Assembly (NCBI RefSeq): GCF_001761485.1
Contig: NC_090774.1
Coordinates: 3,534,001-3,598,000, forward strand
Direction: 5' to 3'
DNA from: Yarrowia lipolytica
Lineage: Eukaryota; Ascomycota; Dipodascomycetes; Dipodascales
Length of the DNA: 64,000 nucleotides
This document shows, piece after piece, positions 20,051 through 29,612 of this stretch. Both the position numbers and the translations under genes were made by a program. Numbering within the stretch: position 1 is the stretch's first letter; each line of letters opens with the position of its first letter. A model generated the notes under the pieces. The model worked only from the letters and a program-made list of their open reading frames with translations, did not search any database and had not been told where the DNA came from.

Positions 20051-20653
20051 TTATGCAACGTGTTTCTCAGGAAGAGTCCTAATGAAATGTGTGGGACAGG
20101 TGTATCCGTTGACGTTCTTGTTGAGATACTTTTGGTGGTTTTCTGTTGCGTCAAAGAAGGAAGAAATCGGTTCAATTTCAGTTACAATGGGGTTCTTGTA
20201 AAAGGTCTCCTCCATTTTGTTCTTTACTGCTTCTGCCTCTTTCTGTTGAGTATCATTGTGTGTGAATATGGCTGATCGGTATTGGGTGCCCTTATCACTA
20301 CCTTGACGATTGAGGGTGGTGGGATTATGCATTTTGAAGAAGAGCTCAATGAGTTCAGGATAAGAGATTTGTTTGGGGTCGAACGAGATCTGGAGAGCCT
20401 CGGCGTGTCCGGTGAGGCCAGTGCACACCTTCAGATAACTTGGGCTTTCCTTGGCACCTCCAGAGTAACCCACTCTACAATCATATAGCCCCTTTCCCTC
20501 GTACTTGTGTCGAAAGACGTGTTCCACTCCCCAGAAACAGCCTGCTGCCACTGTAGCTATTTCGCATCCCTCAGGTTGTTGTAGTTTTGGCGAGATCTTT
20601 GGTGATTTCTCATCCACGGGTTTGGAAGAGAATCTACTGAATGGCCAGACCAT
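20051..20653 (-). CDS. MXR1: Peptide methionine-S-sulfoxide reductase
   Basis: MsrA enzyme that reduces Met-S-sulfoxide in free and protein-bound methionine, with thioredoxin as reductant. The frame is open to 20749 from a TTG; the first ATG is at 20653 (MVWPFSRFSSK), giving 200 aa. The catalytic motif GCFWG contains Cys39; GYSGG, CTGLTGHAEALQISFDP, RQGSDKGTQYRSAIF and the C-terminal QKYLNKNVNGY all follow the family. The basic N-terminal tail could be a weak mitochondrial signal. It is convergent with GSH1. Confidence 0.95.
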   Translation of the reverse strand: MVWPFSRFSSKPVDEKSPKISPKLQQPEGCEIATVAAGCFWGVEHVFRHKYEGKGLYDCRVGYSGGAKESPSYLKVCTGLTGHAEALQISFDPKQISYPELIELFFKMHNPTTLNRQGSDKGTQYRSAIFTHNDTQQKEAEAVKNKMEETFYKNPIVTEIEPISSFFDATENHQKYLNKNVNGYTCPTHFIRTLPEKHVA

Positions 20654-21201
20654 ACTTGAGAAGGATGAGGTAAATGGGGTGCTGGAACGTTGTCTAGCCA
20701 GTAGTATGCCAAGCGGTTGAGTGAGAGTACTGGAAAAGACGTGAATCAATATTCACAAGAAAGTGAATTGTAGATGAATACAAAAGCAACTATGAGCAAC
20801 TAAGAGAAGAGTGAGCAACTGACGCTAGATCATGATTAGTGGTGATAGAGCAAGGTTGAAACCTTATCTACAGTACTGTTCTACAGTGTACACACGCAAC
20901 ACATGAAGAGAGAGGTAAACAAGAACTGTCTTAGTACATACTGTAGGTTGGTGTTTATGACAAAAGAATGTACATTCTCCCGCTTTTATGAAATATGAGA
21001 CATGTTTGGTAATATCTATTCAGACATTAATGCTCTTTCTATAGCAACTTTCTAGATTTAGGCCTTTTCCAGCAAACACCTGAGACTGTGTGGCTATTGG
21101 TCATGTGATTATCCTCGTAGAAGCACGTGATATCAGATCATGTGATCTCCAAACACTCGCACTAATGTGCTGTGTTCCTCTCAACGATATCATCTACTGT
21201 C
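20654..21201. promoter_or_regulatory. Intergenic region between MXR1 and UBC6
   Basis: 548 bp upstream of MXR1 and downstream of UBC6. It has an exact reverse copy of TACAGTATGTAC (20934-20945) and several TCATGTGAT-type motifs near 21100-21140. No gene seen. Confidence 0.4.
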
Positions 21202-21891
21202 TTAGTTAGCTGTCTTTCCGAGGAATCTAGCTGCCACAATCCAGGCGAGAATAACCGCCAAAACCACGAGAAGCTTCTGTTGAAGGGTCCAAGCAGGCTT
21301 GTTCGTTTGTGGCTTCTTCTTGTTGATGACTGTGCTCTTAGCCAAGGAGTCGGTTGAAGAACCCTCGGCCTCAACCACAGGAATTCGTCTAGGTGGCACG
21401 AAAGGAGCAGGCTCGGCCTCTTTGGTTCCTCCAAAGTGAGTCTGGAAGCTCTTGTCGTGAAGGTTCCATCTGCGCGACTCGCTGGCGTATGTCCGCTTGG
21501 TAGCTTCTGTGGATGTCATACTTCCTGCAGTATGTTCATCTGAGGTCATGAAGCTCAGCAGCCCCGTCAGGATCGTGGACACGGTCCATGCGGGGTTCCA
21601 CGTGTCCGGATGGTAGTCACTTATCGACAGGCACAGTCGTGTGTTGGGCAGGAACCTGCCTGATGGAGTAATCATTTTGATGGCCGGCGGCTTGAAGGGA
21701 TACTCTGATGGGAAGAGCAGCACACCGTGGTACTGTCCGCCTTCGTAGGGAGTCTCCGGGGGACCTGTGATGAGATAATGCCACTCCAGGAGATTGTTCT
21801 CTGCTGGTTTCGCGGTGATGTAAGGAGGAGCGTTTTCCTGTATCGACGCGTACTCCTTGACTAGTCGTTTGTTAGCTGCTTTGGTCGCCAT
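21202..21891 (-). CDS. UBC6: Tail-anchored ER ubiquitin-conjugating enzyme
   Basis: E2 enzyme of ER-associated degradation, anchored on the cytosolic face of the ER. The start is the ATG at 21891 (MATKAANKRLVKEY), giving 229 aa. The UBC fold spans about 7-155 with active-site Cys87 in LPNTRLCLSISDYHPDTWNP. The Ubc6-type long form (WTVSTILTGLLSFM, EHTAGSMT) is followed by a Ser/Pro linker and a C-terminal membrane anchor LLVVLAVILAWIVAARFLG. It works with Doa10-type ligases. Confidence 0.95.
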   Translation of the reverse strand: MATKAANKRLVKEYASIQENAPPYITAKPAENNLLEWHYLITGPPETPYEGGQYHGVLLFPSEYPFKPPAIKMITPSGRFLPNTRLCLSISDYHPDTWNPAWTVSTILTGLLSFMTSDEHTAGSMTSTEATKRTYASESRRWNLHDKSFQTHFGGTKEAEPAPFVPPRRIPVVEAEGSSTDSLAKSTVINKKKPQTNKPAWTLQQKLLVVLAVILAWIVAARFLGKTAN

Positions 21892-22585
21892 CGGAATGGA
21901 GTCTGTGTGATGCGCAGCTTTGGCGTGCAAATGGTTCTGATGGCGGCTTGATCAAATCTGTTTTTGCAGATTGTAGCTATTACAAGTAGTGTATGGGAGA
22001 GGTTCTGGAAGAACAACGCAGATAAAGTTCGTCGGTATCGTGATTCTACAAGTAGGTGCATTAGGGGTGCCTAGGGATATGACCTTCGTGATAGTAAATG
22101 TTTGTTTGAGTGAAGACCAAGTTAAACAACGACTGGAGTATATCTCAGAAGTAAATTCGATGACACCCCGAAGAAAACATGACTTTTGCCTCTCATTTCG
22201 GTTGCCACATATTCTGAACTACTATGGCTTCTACCCTAATCGGGAAGTGTATATAGCTTTACCGTTGAGTTGAAATCGTATTGGATAGGAGTATGTAAGC
22301 GACGTAGTGTACAAGCACTTGTACAAGTAGCAGATCACTCCAGGCATCAGAGCGCCTTTATTCTCTCATGGCACTCCTCATATCCACACCAACTCCGACT
22401 CCATGTACTTGTACTTGTACTGGTATACCTCATCGATTCAGATGGTCTATTCATTCATTAAATAAGGGTGACGTTCAGAAGACGTTCCAACGTGTACTTG
22501 TACTTGTACCCGTATCAACATATGTATCGTTTGATCCAGTCGCCAGGCCGCTGCCGATAGCCTCAAACAAATCTACTTCAGCGAT
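21892..22585. other. Intergenic region upstream of UBC6
   Basis: 694 bp without a supported gene. It contains GTACTTGTACTTGTAC-type short repeats near 22405 and 22494. Weak frames here start at GTG and have no recognisable content. Confidence 0.35.
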
Positions 22586-22723
22586 TTACTGCTTGTCCTT
22601 GGCGACACCGGCGGGGAAAGAGCCCTGCGTGGTCTCCTTCTTGTCCTTGCAGTCGGGAACGGGGTCGGAGGGAACAACTCCAGAGGGAAAAGAGCCGGAA
22701 GCAGTGGGGATTTTGTCGCTCAT
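22586..22723 (-). CDS. Small 45-aa protein with duplicated GSFP(S/A)GV motif
   Basis: Short ATG-to-TAA frame encoding 45 residues: MSDKIPTASGSFPSGVVPSD... ending GSFPAGVAKDKQ. The motif GSFP-x-GV occurs twice (residues 10-16 and 34-40) around a Lys/Asp-rich middle with one Cys. Codons are of the preferred C/G-ending type, unlike the surrounding AT-rich spacer. A TATA-like ATATATAAA lies 66-74 bp upstream on the minus strand, a usual yeast distance for a strongly expressed gene. I do not recognise the family; small hydrophilic stress-induced proteins look like this, but that is inference. It is too short for ordinary gene calling. Confidence 0.55.
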   Translation of the reverse strand: MSDKIPTASGSFPSGVVPSDPVPDCKDKKETTQGSFPAGVAKDKQ

Positions 22724-22788
22724 TGGGAATGTAGTGTGGGTTTGTTTTTGGTGTTGAAGAAAGAGTATTCGCTCAGAGAGACTGGATA

Positions 22789-22797
22789 TTTATATAT
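22789..22797 (-). promoter_or_regulatory. TATA box of the 45-aa gene
   Basis: Minus-strand ATATATAAA, 66-74 bp upstream of the small gene's ATG. Position and sequence fit a Pol II TATA element. Confidence 0.45.
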
Positions 22798-23042
22798 TGG
22801 CGCCGTTGGGGCCTGCAGCAGCAACCGAATCATTGAACTCTGTCACCAAGGTGCGGTGTCTATGTAGATGGAAGTTTGTGGAAAAGAGAGACGCCGTTGG
22901 ATGATGTCATGGAGAAAGATACGTCCGTGAAAAAACACATTTGCGAGTTACAGTGACCATAAGGGTAATCCCACCGATCAAGTAGCAAAACATTAATCAT
23001 TTATTGAGGATGCTCAAGTTACTTTAATAAGTCCTGTAGACC

Positions 23043-23049
23043 AAAAAAA
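23043..23049 (-). terminator. Pol III terminator of tRNA-Thr
   Basis: Seven T residues on the minus strand directly after the tRNA-Thr 3' end. Confidence 0.7.
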
Positions 23050-23050
23050 T

Positions 23051-23122
23051 TGCCTTCGACCAGATTTGAACTGATGATCTCAGCATTACTAGTGCTGCGC
23101 CTTACCACTTGGCCACGAAGGC
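23051..23122 (-). tRNA. tRNA-Thr (AGT)
   Basis: 72-nt cloverleaf without intron: acceptor GCCTTCG / CGAAGGC, anticodon arm CAGCA-CTAGTAA-TGCTG with anticodon AGT, T-arm around GGTTCAAAT-type box B (here AGTTCAAATCT), discriminator A. It closely resembles S. cerevisiae tRNA-Thr(AGU). No 5S rRNA follows. A dispersed repeat begins 13 bp upstream of its 5' end. Confidence 0.93.
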
Positions 23123-23135
23123 GAAATTTCTTTCA

Positions 23136-23423
23136 TGTCAGAAACCAGATCCGGTTTAGTCAGTAGTTCAGCTCAGACCAGCGGCAACCTCGAGTCTGGA
23201 TAAGACATGAAACGATTGATTTGATTTCTTGATCTGTTAGCCATGATTCACTACCACGAGACCACGAAAATGACATCAACTAGACGAAGCGTCGACAAAC
23301 CAAACCGACAGCGCCCCCCCAGCGCCACATATGGCAAAGAATTCAGAAGTTTGTATGATTTTATTGAACGCCAATAACCCGGCTTACTAGGTATATAACT
23401 GTAATGAATCATTAGAATAAAAA
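23136..23423 (+). repeat. tRNA-associated dispersed repeat (family B), longest copy
   Basis: About 288 bp starting TGTCAGAAACCAGATC and ending near CTGTAATGAATCA plus GAATAAAA. It matches, in the other orientation, 29345-29521 (sharing TGTCAGAAACCAGATCCG, the GACAGCGCCCC block, TTATTGAACGC and AACCCGGCTTACTA); the other copy lacks about 100 bp of the middle. It lies 13 bp upstream of tRNA-Thr. Placement suggests an LTR-like relic of a Pol III-targeted element, but I found no clear target duplication, and the A-rich end leaves a non-LTR origin open. Confidence 0.55.
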
Positions 23424-23977
23424 TATATAATTAATCTGTTACTTTCCTTTCCATTAAGAGATTAATATGTCAGAGTATCTAAAACATTTGGCTTTATCCG
23501 GTTGTAGGGCTGTTGCCTCATGGGCTTCTCTTCTACGGTCTTACCGTCGAATTTGTACCAATAATTTGACTTGAGTTTGTTACTGTAGCCCAGAAATATC
23601 CTTATTCGTCTCTCTCCACTACAGTATGTACATACTCCAGGTAGGAACACTACAAGAAGCGCCACACCACTCCCGTACCCCCCCTACCTATCAACCTCAA
23701 CCAGCCTGGGGGCCGTGCCGCCTACATAGTTATATATGGAGCCTGTCTTCTCAGATACATTCTTCTAACTCTGGGTTACTAATCCAGCTTGACGGCTTGT
23801 ACAAAACCATTGCCGAACTCCCAAATTTATGCGACAATCCTCCAGTATCCACCACCGCCACCAATTGTGGAACATGATAAGGTTCAGGGTTCATGCAAGG
23901 TGCAAAAAATTTGGGATTGTAGGTAAAATAAATTTCAGTCCATTGGTGCTACTCTCGCACACATACATCATACGAAA
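23424..23977. other. Intergenic region upstream of RRP5
   Basis: 554 bp holding the RRP5 promoter and an exact TACAGTATGTAC at 23620. No gene seen. Confidence 0.35.
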
Positions 23978-26900
23978 ATGAAACGAAAGCATTCTGAGGT
24001 GTCTGAGAAGACGAAATCAGAAAAACCGGAATACAAGTCAAGCCTCAAGATGGAGGAGGGCGCGTTCCCCCGAGGAGGAGCTGGAGTGCTGTCTGCCATG
24101 GAGATTCGACAGACTGCCGATGAAGCTGCGAAGGACCTGTTCGAGGAATCACAGGCCGCCAAGAGCTCCAAGAAGAAGGGTGGAAGAAAGGCAAAGCAGG
24201 CTGTGACGAGCGACATTGTTGCGATCCAGTCTCTTTCTCTGGACAATATCTCTGTTGGTTCCATTATTCTCGGACGAATCGTCAATATCCAGTCCACCGC
24301 TTGTGTCGTTTCGCTGCCCAACAACCTGCATGGTTTCGTGTCTTGTGTTCAGGTCAGTGAGGCACTCAACGCCAAAATCGAGGAGGGCGAGGAGTTCGAC
24401 CTTTCGGACTACGTCAAGGAGGGACAGTGGGTTCGAGCTTCTGTCGTCGATACCTCTAACAAGCGTCTGGGTCTCAGTCTGCTGCCCAAGGATGTCAACA
24501 GGGATATTGAGGACAGTGACATTGACGCAAACATGGCTCTGCAGGTTGAGGTCAAGTCGAAGGAGGATAAGGGTTACGTTGTTGCTACCGGTATCAAGGG
24601 CAAAAAGGGCTTTATCAAGGACACCGACGTTGAACTCAACAAGGGACAAATCGTGTTGGCTTGCGTGCTTCGAATCAGTGGCCGAACAATCACCCTGGAC
24701 ACAGAGCATACCGGTGAGGCCGTCCGGCAACTAGAGGACTTCTCCAGCGCTGTCGCTGGTACCCCAGTCACAGTCGTCACCACCGATAAGCGAAATAACG
24801 GAGCAGTGGTTTCCGTCTTCGGTTCCGTTGATGCCACCATTGATCCCTTCCAGGGATCCTTTGGCCTTGAGGAAAAGACTAGCTCTGTTGCCCGAGTTGT
24901 CGCTACTCTCGACCGTGGTGCCAGCGGCAAGCGAATGCTTCTCTCTGCTCTGCCCCACGTCGTCAACTTGGAGGATGCTGACCCCAGAATCGGTGAGGCT
25001 TTCCTTCCTGGACAAGTTCTGGGCGTCAAGGTCACTCATGTCGTTCAGCACGGTCTGTTTGTTGAGCTCGCCGAGAACATTCCTGGTTTCATTCACATCT
25101 CCAAGCTCGCTGATGAGAAGACCGATTCTACAGCCGACTACGAGGTTGGCCAGACTCTTGATGCCAGAATTATCGCTTTTGCCCCCCAGGACGAGATGTA
25201 CGTTTTGTCTTGTGAGCAGTCTGTCATGGATGCCAAGTACATTGCCACCAGTGATTTGTCTGCTGGTGACAAGGTCGAAGGTACTGTAACTAGGCATCTC
25301 CCCAAGGGCGGTATTATCGTGGCACTGTCATCTTTCATCACCGCTGTTGTGCCTGCTGCTCATCTTGTTGATGCCAAGATGGCCAACCCCGAGCTCAAAT
25401 TCAAGATTGGATCCAAGATAAAGGGCCGACTTCTCGGTGTGGACAGCAGCGGTTGCCGAATGACCATCAAAAAGTCTCTCTACAACTTGCCTAAGGACGA
25501 TTTTATCTCCTACGCGTCTGAGATTGGCGACATTGGTTCTGGAACAGTTGTAAATGTCAAGCCTGGAGGGTGTGTCGTCGAGTTCTGGGACAACTCTCAG
25601 GCCTGGCTTCCTGCTGGAGAGGTGTCTGAGGCTTTCATCGCTGACATTACCAAGCATTGTCGAGTTGGCCAGACCGTCAAGATCCGAATTCTGGATATCA
25701 ACCCTGAGAAGCAGTCTATGCAGGTCTCCTGCAAGCTCTCCAAGGTTGCCGCTGAGCATGTCTCTGGTGCCTACGAGGGCATCTCTCTTGGAGACCTTGT
25801 TACCGGTAAGATCATTGACAAACGAGGTGACTTTGTTATCGAGATGACCGTTGGTGATGTCGATCTCACTGGCGTTGTTCCTCGAAACCTGCTCCCTCCT
25901 AGTCACAAGAAGCTGCGTGTGGGAGACAAGCTGGAGTGCGTTGTCCTTGCCAAGCAGCCGTGGATGAGCTCTATGACTCTCGGTGCTCATCCTGACATCA
26001 TCAAGGGATACCATAACAAGACTCTGATCAAGGAGACTCCTTCTGTTGGCCAAACTGTCACCGGTTGGGTCCAGAACGTCAACCAGCACGGTGTCTTTGT
26101 GTCTTTTGCAGGTGTTGTCGGTCTTGCTCCTCAGGCATCTCTTAGTGATGACTCTTATGACAAGTTCCAGGTTGTCAAGGGTCGAGTGACTTCTGTCAAC
26201 GGCGACAAGTTTGCGGTCTCTATTGGAAAGTCTCTCAATGGTCCTGCCGTCAACCCCGTTGACCCCAGCATCTCTACCATTGCTGACTACTCTGAGGGTA
26301 AGAAGACCGAGGGTATTGTTACTGCTGTTCTCCCCTCCTTCGTCTCTGTCCGTCTTTCCGACAACCAGAACGGTCGAATCTCACTCTCTCAGCTCGAAAC
26401 TCCTGTTGAGAAGGACGATAAGATCTCTGTGACCGTACTTGGTCCCTCTTCTCAGGGTGATCAGATCGAGCTGGCTACTAACGATGTTCGACTTTCTATC
26501 AATAATCTTGAGGAGGGCAAGGCTTACCCTGGTGTCGTTGTTCAGTCTACTGCGGACTCCATTTGGGTGGCTCTGTCTGCCTACATTGTCGGCCGTCTGG
26601 ATCGAGCTGATGTTCAGGAGGCTGACTTCGCTGATGCTGTTGGTGACCTTGTCGAGGTTTCTGTCTGCGGTATTGAGGGTGACAAAGTCAAGCTTCGAGG
26701 AGCTCAGTCCGAGGAAAAGTCTGAGGGCTTCTCAGAAGAGGCGCTGCCCGCCTCCAACGGACTTCAGGGTGCTCAGGTGACTGCTCGAGTCAAGAAGATT
26801 GAGGTTGACTACGTTCAGTGCACTATCAACGTCAATGGCAAGTCCTCCACTGCCACAGCCTCTCTTGTGGATGCTGTCGATGATTACTCTCTCAAGCTCA

Positions 26901-28681
26901 GCAATGTCTACGACATTGGTGAGACTGTTCCCGCTGTCATCTGCTCTGCCAAGGAGCCCTACGCCATTTGCATTCGAAAGAACCCGGAGGGTGTCGATCC
27001 TCTCCCTTCGCTCCCCCTCAAGCGAGGTGACAAGGTCAAGGGTGTCGTCACTGGTATTGCTGCCGGTATCTTCGTTGCTATTGGCCACGGCATCGATGCT
27101 CGAGTCAAGATCACTAACTTGTCCGACTCTTTCCTCATGGACTGGAAGAAGTATTTTAAGATCGGTCAAATCGTCACTGGTCGAATCATGGGCTTCTCTG
27201 ACAAGGGTCTCCCCGACATGTCTCTCAAGCAGCGTCATATGACTGGTGACAAGCTCATTGAGGGTCCCCAGGATCTCACTGTTGGCCAGAAGTACGACGG
27301 TTCTGTCCAGCGAACTACCGACTATGGTGTCTTTGTCAACATTGGAGACGCTACTGGTCTGTGTCATAGATCCGAGATTGCCGACACCCCTGTTGGTGAT
27401 TGCTCAGAGCTCTTTAATTCGGGTGACAAGGTCCGAGTTATTGTTCTCAAGATTGAGGGCAGCAAGGTCTCGCTTGGAATGAAGGCTGCCTACTTCGAGG
27501 GTGATGAGGATGACAATGACGAGGAGGACAGCGATATCGAGATGGAGGTCGAAGAGGACTCCGAGGAGGATGAGGAAGACAGTGAGGATGATGAGGACGA
27601 GGACGACTCTGAGGATGAGTCTATCCCCACCATTCGATCTACCAAGCAGCAGCAGAAGAAGGCCAAGTCCACTGCCATGGATGTTGGCTTTGACTGGTCG
27701 GGAGACGTCTTCGGAAAGGAGGAGGAGCAGAATGGTTCTGATTACGATGATGAGTCTGACGAGGAAGATGATGCCCCCAAGTCTCGAAAGAAGCGAAAGA
27801 CTCAGATTGCTGACATCACTGCTGATCTTTCGACTGCCACCCCTCAGTCTGTTGGTGATTACGAGCGTCTGCTTGTTGGCAACCCCAACTCCTCTGTTTT
27901 GTGGATCTCCTACATGTCTTTCGTCATGCAGCTCTCCGAGCTTGAGAAGGCTCGAGAGATTGCCCAGCGTGCTCTTAAGACCATCTCTTACCGAGATGAG
28001 GATGAGAAACTCAACGTCTGGCTCGCTCTTCTCAATTTGGAGAACACTTTTGGCACTCCCGAGTCCACCGACAAGACCTTCAAGGACGCTGCTCAGTACA
28101 TGGACGCCGAGACCATCTACATGAAGATGGCTGACATTTACGCTGCTTCTGACAAGAAGGACAAGGCAGACGAGGTCTATGCCAAAGCTGTCAAGAAGTT
28201 CTCTGGCTCCATGGAGGCGTGGATCAAGTACGCCACTTTCCTGTTTGATAACGAGCAGGCTGCGAAGGGCCGAGTTCTGTTGGATCGAGCCACCAAGGCC
28301 CTGCCCAAGCGAGACCATCTCCAGTGTGCCATCAAGTTCGCCCAGCTTGAGTACAAGTCTGGAGATGCTGAACGAGGCCGAACTCTTCTGGAGGGTCTGG
28401 TGTCTGTCTACCCCAAGCGAACCGATCTGTGGTCTCAGTTTGTCGACTTTGAGATCAAGTATGGCCAGGACAAGACCAAGATCGAGGCTCTGTTTGAGCG
28501 AGTTGTTGCCTTGCCCAAGTTGTCTCTCAAGCAGGCCAAGTTCTTCTTCAAGAAGTGGTACCAGTACGAGGTTGAGTCTGACGACGACAAGGCCGCCGAG
28601 TACGTCAAGGCCAAGGCGGCGGATTACGTTACTCAGCGAACAAAGGAGGATGAGGAGGAGGATGAGGAGGAGGATGAGTAA
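23978..28681 (+). CDS. RRP5: rRNA processing factor Rrp5 (S1 and HAT repeats)
   Basis: Nucleolar RNA-binding scaffold needed for both 18S and 5.8S/25S rRNA maturation. The 1567-aa protein has a basic N-terminus (MKRKHSEVSEKTK, then EEGAFPRGGAGVLSAME, an Rrp5 signature). A long series of S1 RNA-binding repeats runs from about residue 85 to 1170 (for example VGSIILGRIVNIQ, GQTVTGWVQNVNQHGVFVSF, GQKYDGSVQRTTDYGVFVNI). Acidic tracts sit near 1174-1220 and 1245-1265. About seven HAT/TPR-like repeats cover 1290-1560 (SVLWISYMSFVMQLSELEKA and following). The final residues are a Glu/Asp run. Length and domain order match S. cerevisiae Rrp5 (1729 aa). Confidence 0.97.
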   Translation: MKRKHSEVSEKTKSEKPEYKSSLKMEEGAFPRGGAGVLSAMEIRQTADEAAKDLFEESQAAKSSKKKGGRKAKQAVTSDIVAIQSLSLDNISVGSIILGRIVNIQSTACVVSLPNNLHGFVSCVQVSEALNAKIEEGEEFDLSDYVKEGQWVRASVVDTSNKRLGLSLLPKDVNRDIEDSDIDANMALQVEVKSKEDKGYVVATGIKGKKGFIKDTDVELNKGQIVLACVLRISGRTITLDTEHTGEAVRQLEDFSSAVAGTPVTVVTTDKRNNGAVVSVFGSVDATIDPFQGSFGLEEKTSSVARVVATLDRGASGKRMLLSALPHVVNLEDADPRIGEAFLPGQVLGVKVTHVVQHGLFVELAENIPGFIHISKLADEKTDSTADYEVGQTLDARIIAFAPQDEMYVLSCEQSVMDAKYIATSDLSAGDKVEGTVTRHLPKGGIIVALSSFITAVVPAAHLVDAKMANPELKFKIGSKIKGRLLGVDSSGCRMTIKKSLYNLPKDDFISYASEIGDIGSGTVVNVKPGGCVVEFWDNSQAWLPAGEVSEAFIADITKHCRVGQTVKIRILDINPEKQSMQVSCKLSKVAAEHVSGAYEGISLGDLVTGKIIDKRGDFVIEMTVGDVDLTGVVPRNLLPPSHKKLRVGDKLECVVLAKQPWMSSMTLGAHPDIIKGYHNKTLIKETPSVGQTVTGWVQNVNQHGVFVSFAGVVGLAPQASLSDDSYDKFQVVKGRVTSVNGDKFAVSIGKSLNGPAVNPVDPSISTIADYSEGKKTEGIVTAVLPSFVSVRLSDNQNGRISLSQLETPVEKDDKISVTVLGPSSQGDQIELATNDVRLSINNLEEGKAYPGVVVQSTADSIWVALSAYIVGRLDRADVQEADFADAVGDLVEVSVCGIEGDKVKLRGAQSEEKSEGFSEEALPASNGLQGAQVTARVKKIEVDYVQCTINVNGKSSTATASLVDAVDDYSLKLSNVYDIGETVPAVICSAKEPYAICIRKNPEGVDPLPSLPLKRGDKVKGVVTGIAAGIFVAIGHGIDARVKITNLSDSFLMDWKKYFKIGQIVTGRIMGFSDKGLPDMSLKQRHMTGDKLIEGPQDLTVGQKYDGSVQRTTDYGVFVNIGDATGLCHRSEIADTPVGDCSELFNSGDKVRVIVLKIEGSKVSLGMKAAYFEGDEDDNDEEDSDIEMEVEEDSEEDEEDSEDDEDEDDSEDESIPTIRSTKQQQKKAKSTAMDVGFDWSGDVFGKEEEQNGSDYDDESDEEDDAPKSRKKRKTQIADITADLSTATPQSVGDYERLLVGNPNSSVLWISYMSFVMQLSELEKAREIAQRALKTISYRDEDEKLNVWLALLNLENTFGTPESTDKTFKDAAQYMDAETIYMKMADIYAASDKKDKADEVYAKAVKKFSGSMEAWIKYATFLFDNEQAAKGRVLLDRATKALPKRDHLQCAIKFAQLEYKSGDAERGRTLLEGLVSVYPKRTDLWSQFVDFEIKYGQDKTKIEALFERVVALPKLSLKQAKFFFKKWYQYEVESDDDKAAEYVKAKAADYVTQRTKEDEEEDEEEDE

Positions 28682-28741
28682 AAGAACGGTGGATTGTTGG
28701 TTTGTGATAGTATTGGTATTAATTGATTATTAATGATAGAA

Positions 28742-29140
28742 TTACGTTAAGACTTGTACCTGTATTGTATATAGTAGCAGTAAGCGAAGACTATTGGAAC
28801 AAGTACCGGTGGTCCTGCTTGACTTGTGGGTCCGTGCCCACAATGCCTCAAAACGCCAGATGGCGTGAGCCCATTCTCGGATGAAGTTCATGAGGTCAAA
28901 CTGAGCCTCAACTAGCACACTATCCTCCATTGTGGCCTGGGCCGGGTATCTGAAGACAGGAAGACGACACAGTCGGAGCATGTGGAGCTTTTCGGCCCTC
29001 CGGGCATTTATCCTGTTATGATTGCCTGGTAGCTGGTTTGCTTGTAGCCAAAGTTCATGTTTGGGGTCGCGTTCCTGATCGAGCAGGGCCATCCAAACAT
29101 AGTTCTTCATGACAGTGAAATGCTTGTGCCAATTGCCCAT
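28742..29140 (-). CDS. Hypothetical 132-aa Trp-rich protein
   Basis: An ATG-initiated frame with no recognisable family. The first 107 residues look coding: codons are mostly C/G-ending and the composition is balanced, with many Trp and His (MGNWHKHFTVMKNYVWMALL; then FIREWAHAIWRFEALWAR). The last 25 residues read through spacer-like DNA. It is convergent with RRP5 and upstream of it lie stops and a repeat. It could be a small lineage-specific gene, a remnant of a larger gene, or chance. Confidence 0.35.
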   Translation of the reverse strand: MGNWHKHFTVMKNYVWMALLDQERDPKHELWLQANQLPGNHNRINARRAEKLHMLRLCRLPVFRYPAQATMEDSVLVEAQFDLMNFIREWAHAIWRFEALWARTHKSSRTTGTCSNSLRLLLLYTIQVQVLT

Positions 29141-29344
29141 GGCCTCACGGGGCGTTATCGGCAGAAGGAATAAGAGATTATCGATCTACACTTCGGACAT
29201 CAGGGCCATGGGGGGATCCACACGTTGCTGGTAGAAGGAATTTTTTTATTATTTTTCTATGGAAATACATTTCAACTACTTGATGCCTACAAACAATGTT
29301 ATACCCGAATATCGGACTCGGTTTTTTTTATTTTTTTATTTTTT

Positions 29345-29521
29345 TATTCTCATGATTCATTACAGCTATATACCTACTTGTAGTAAGCCGGGTTATTTGC
29401 GTTCAATAAATCATACACTTCTGAATCTTTGCGATGTGCGCTGCGGGGCGCTGTCGGTTGGTTTGTCGATTCATGGCATTCTGAGTTGAACTGCTGACTA
29501 AGACGGATCTGGTTTCTGACA
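29345..29521 (-). repeat. tRNA-associated dispersed repeat (family B), second copy
   Basis: About 177 bp matching the copy at 23136-23423 in inverted orientation, lacking roughly 100 bp of its middle. Its TGTCAG terminus is 12 bp upstream of the tRNA-Gly. A T-rich run (T with spaced A) at 29321-29347 forms the distal flank. Confidence 0.55.
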
Positions 29522-29533
29522 TACATGTAATCC

Positions 29534-29608
29534 GCGCCGATGGTTTAGTGGTAAAATCCATCGTTGCCATCGATGGGCCCCCGGTTCCGATTCCGCGGGT
29601 CGGCGGCA
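29534..29608 (+). tRNA. tRNA-Gly (GCC), irregular T-arm, 5' half of a tRNA-5S unit
   Basis: Starts GCGCCGATGGTTTAGTGG with anticodon arm CCATCG-TTGCCAT-CGATGG (anticodon GCC), as in yeast tRNA-Gly. The 3' third has three extra single bases against the canonical form: in the T-loop, the 3' side of the T-stem and the 3' acceptor strand. This makes 75 nt instead of 72. Either the gene is decaying or the assembly has errors here. Four bases (GTGT) separate it from a 5S rRNA, so the pair is a dicistronic Pol III unit as known in this yeast. Confidence 0.75.
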
Positions 29609-29612
29609 GTGT

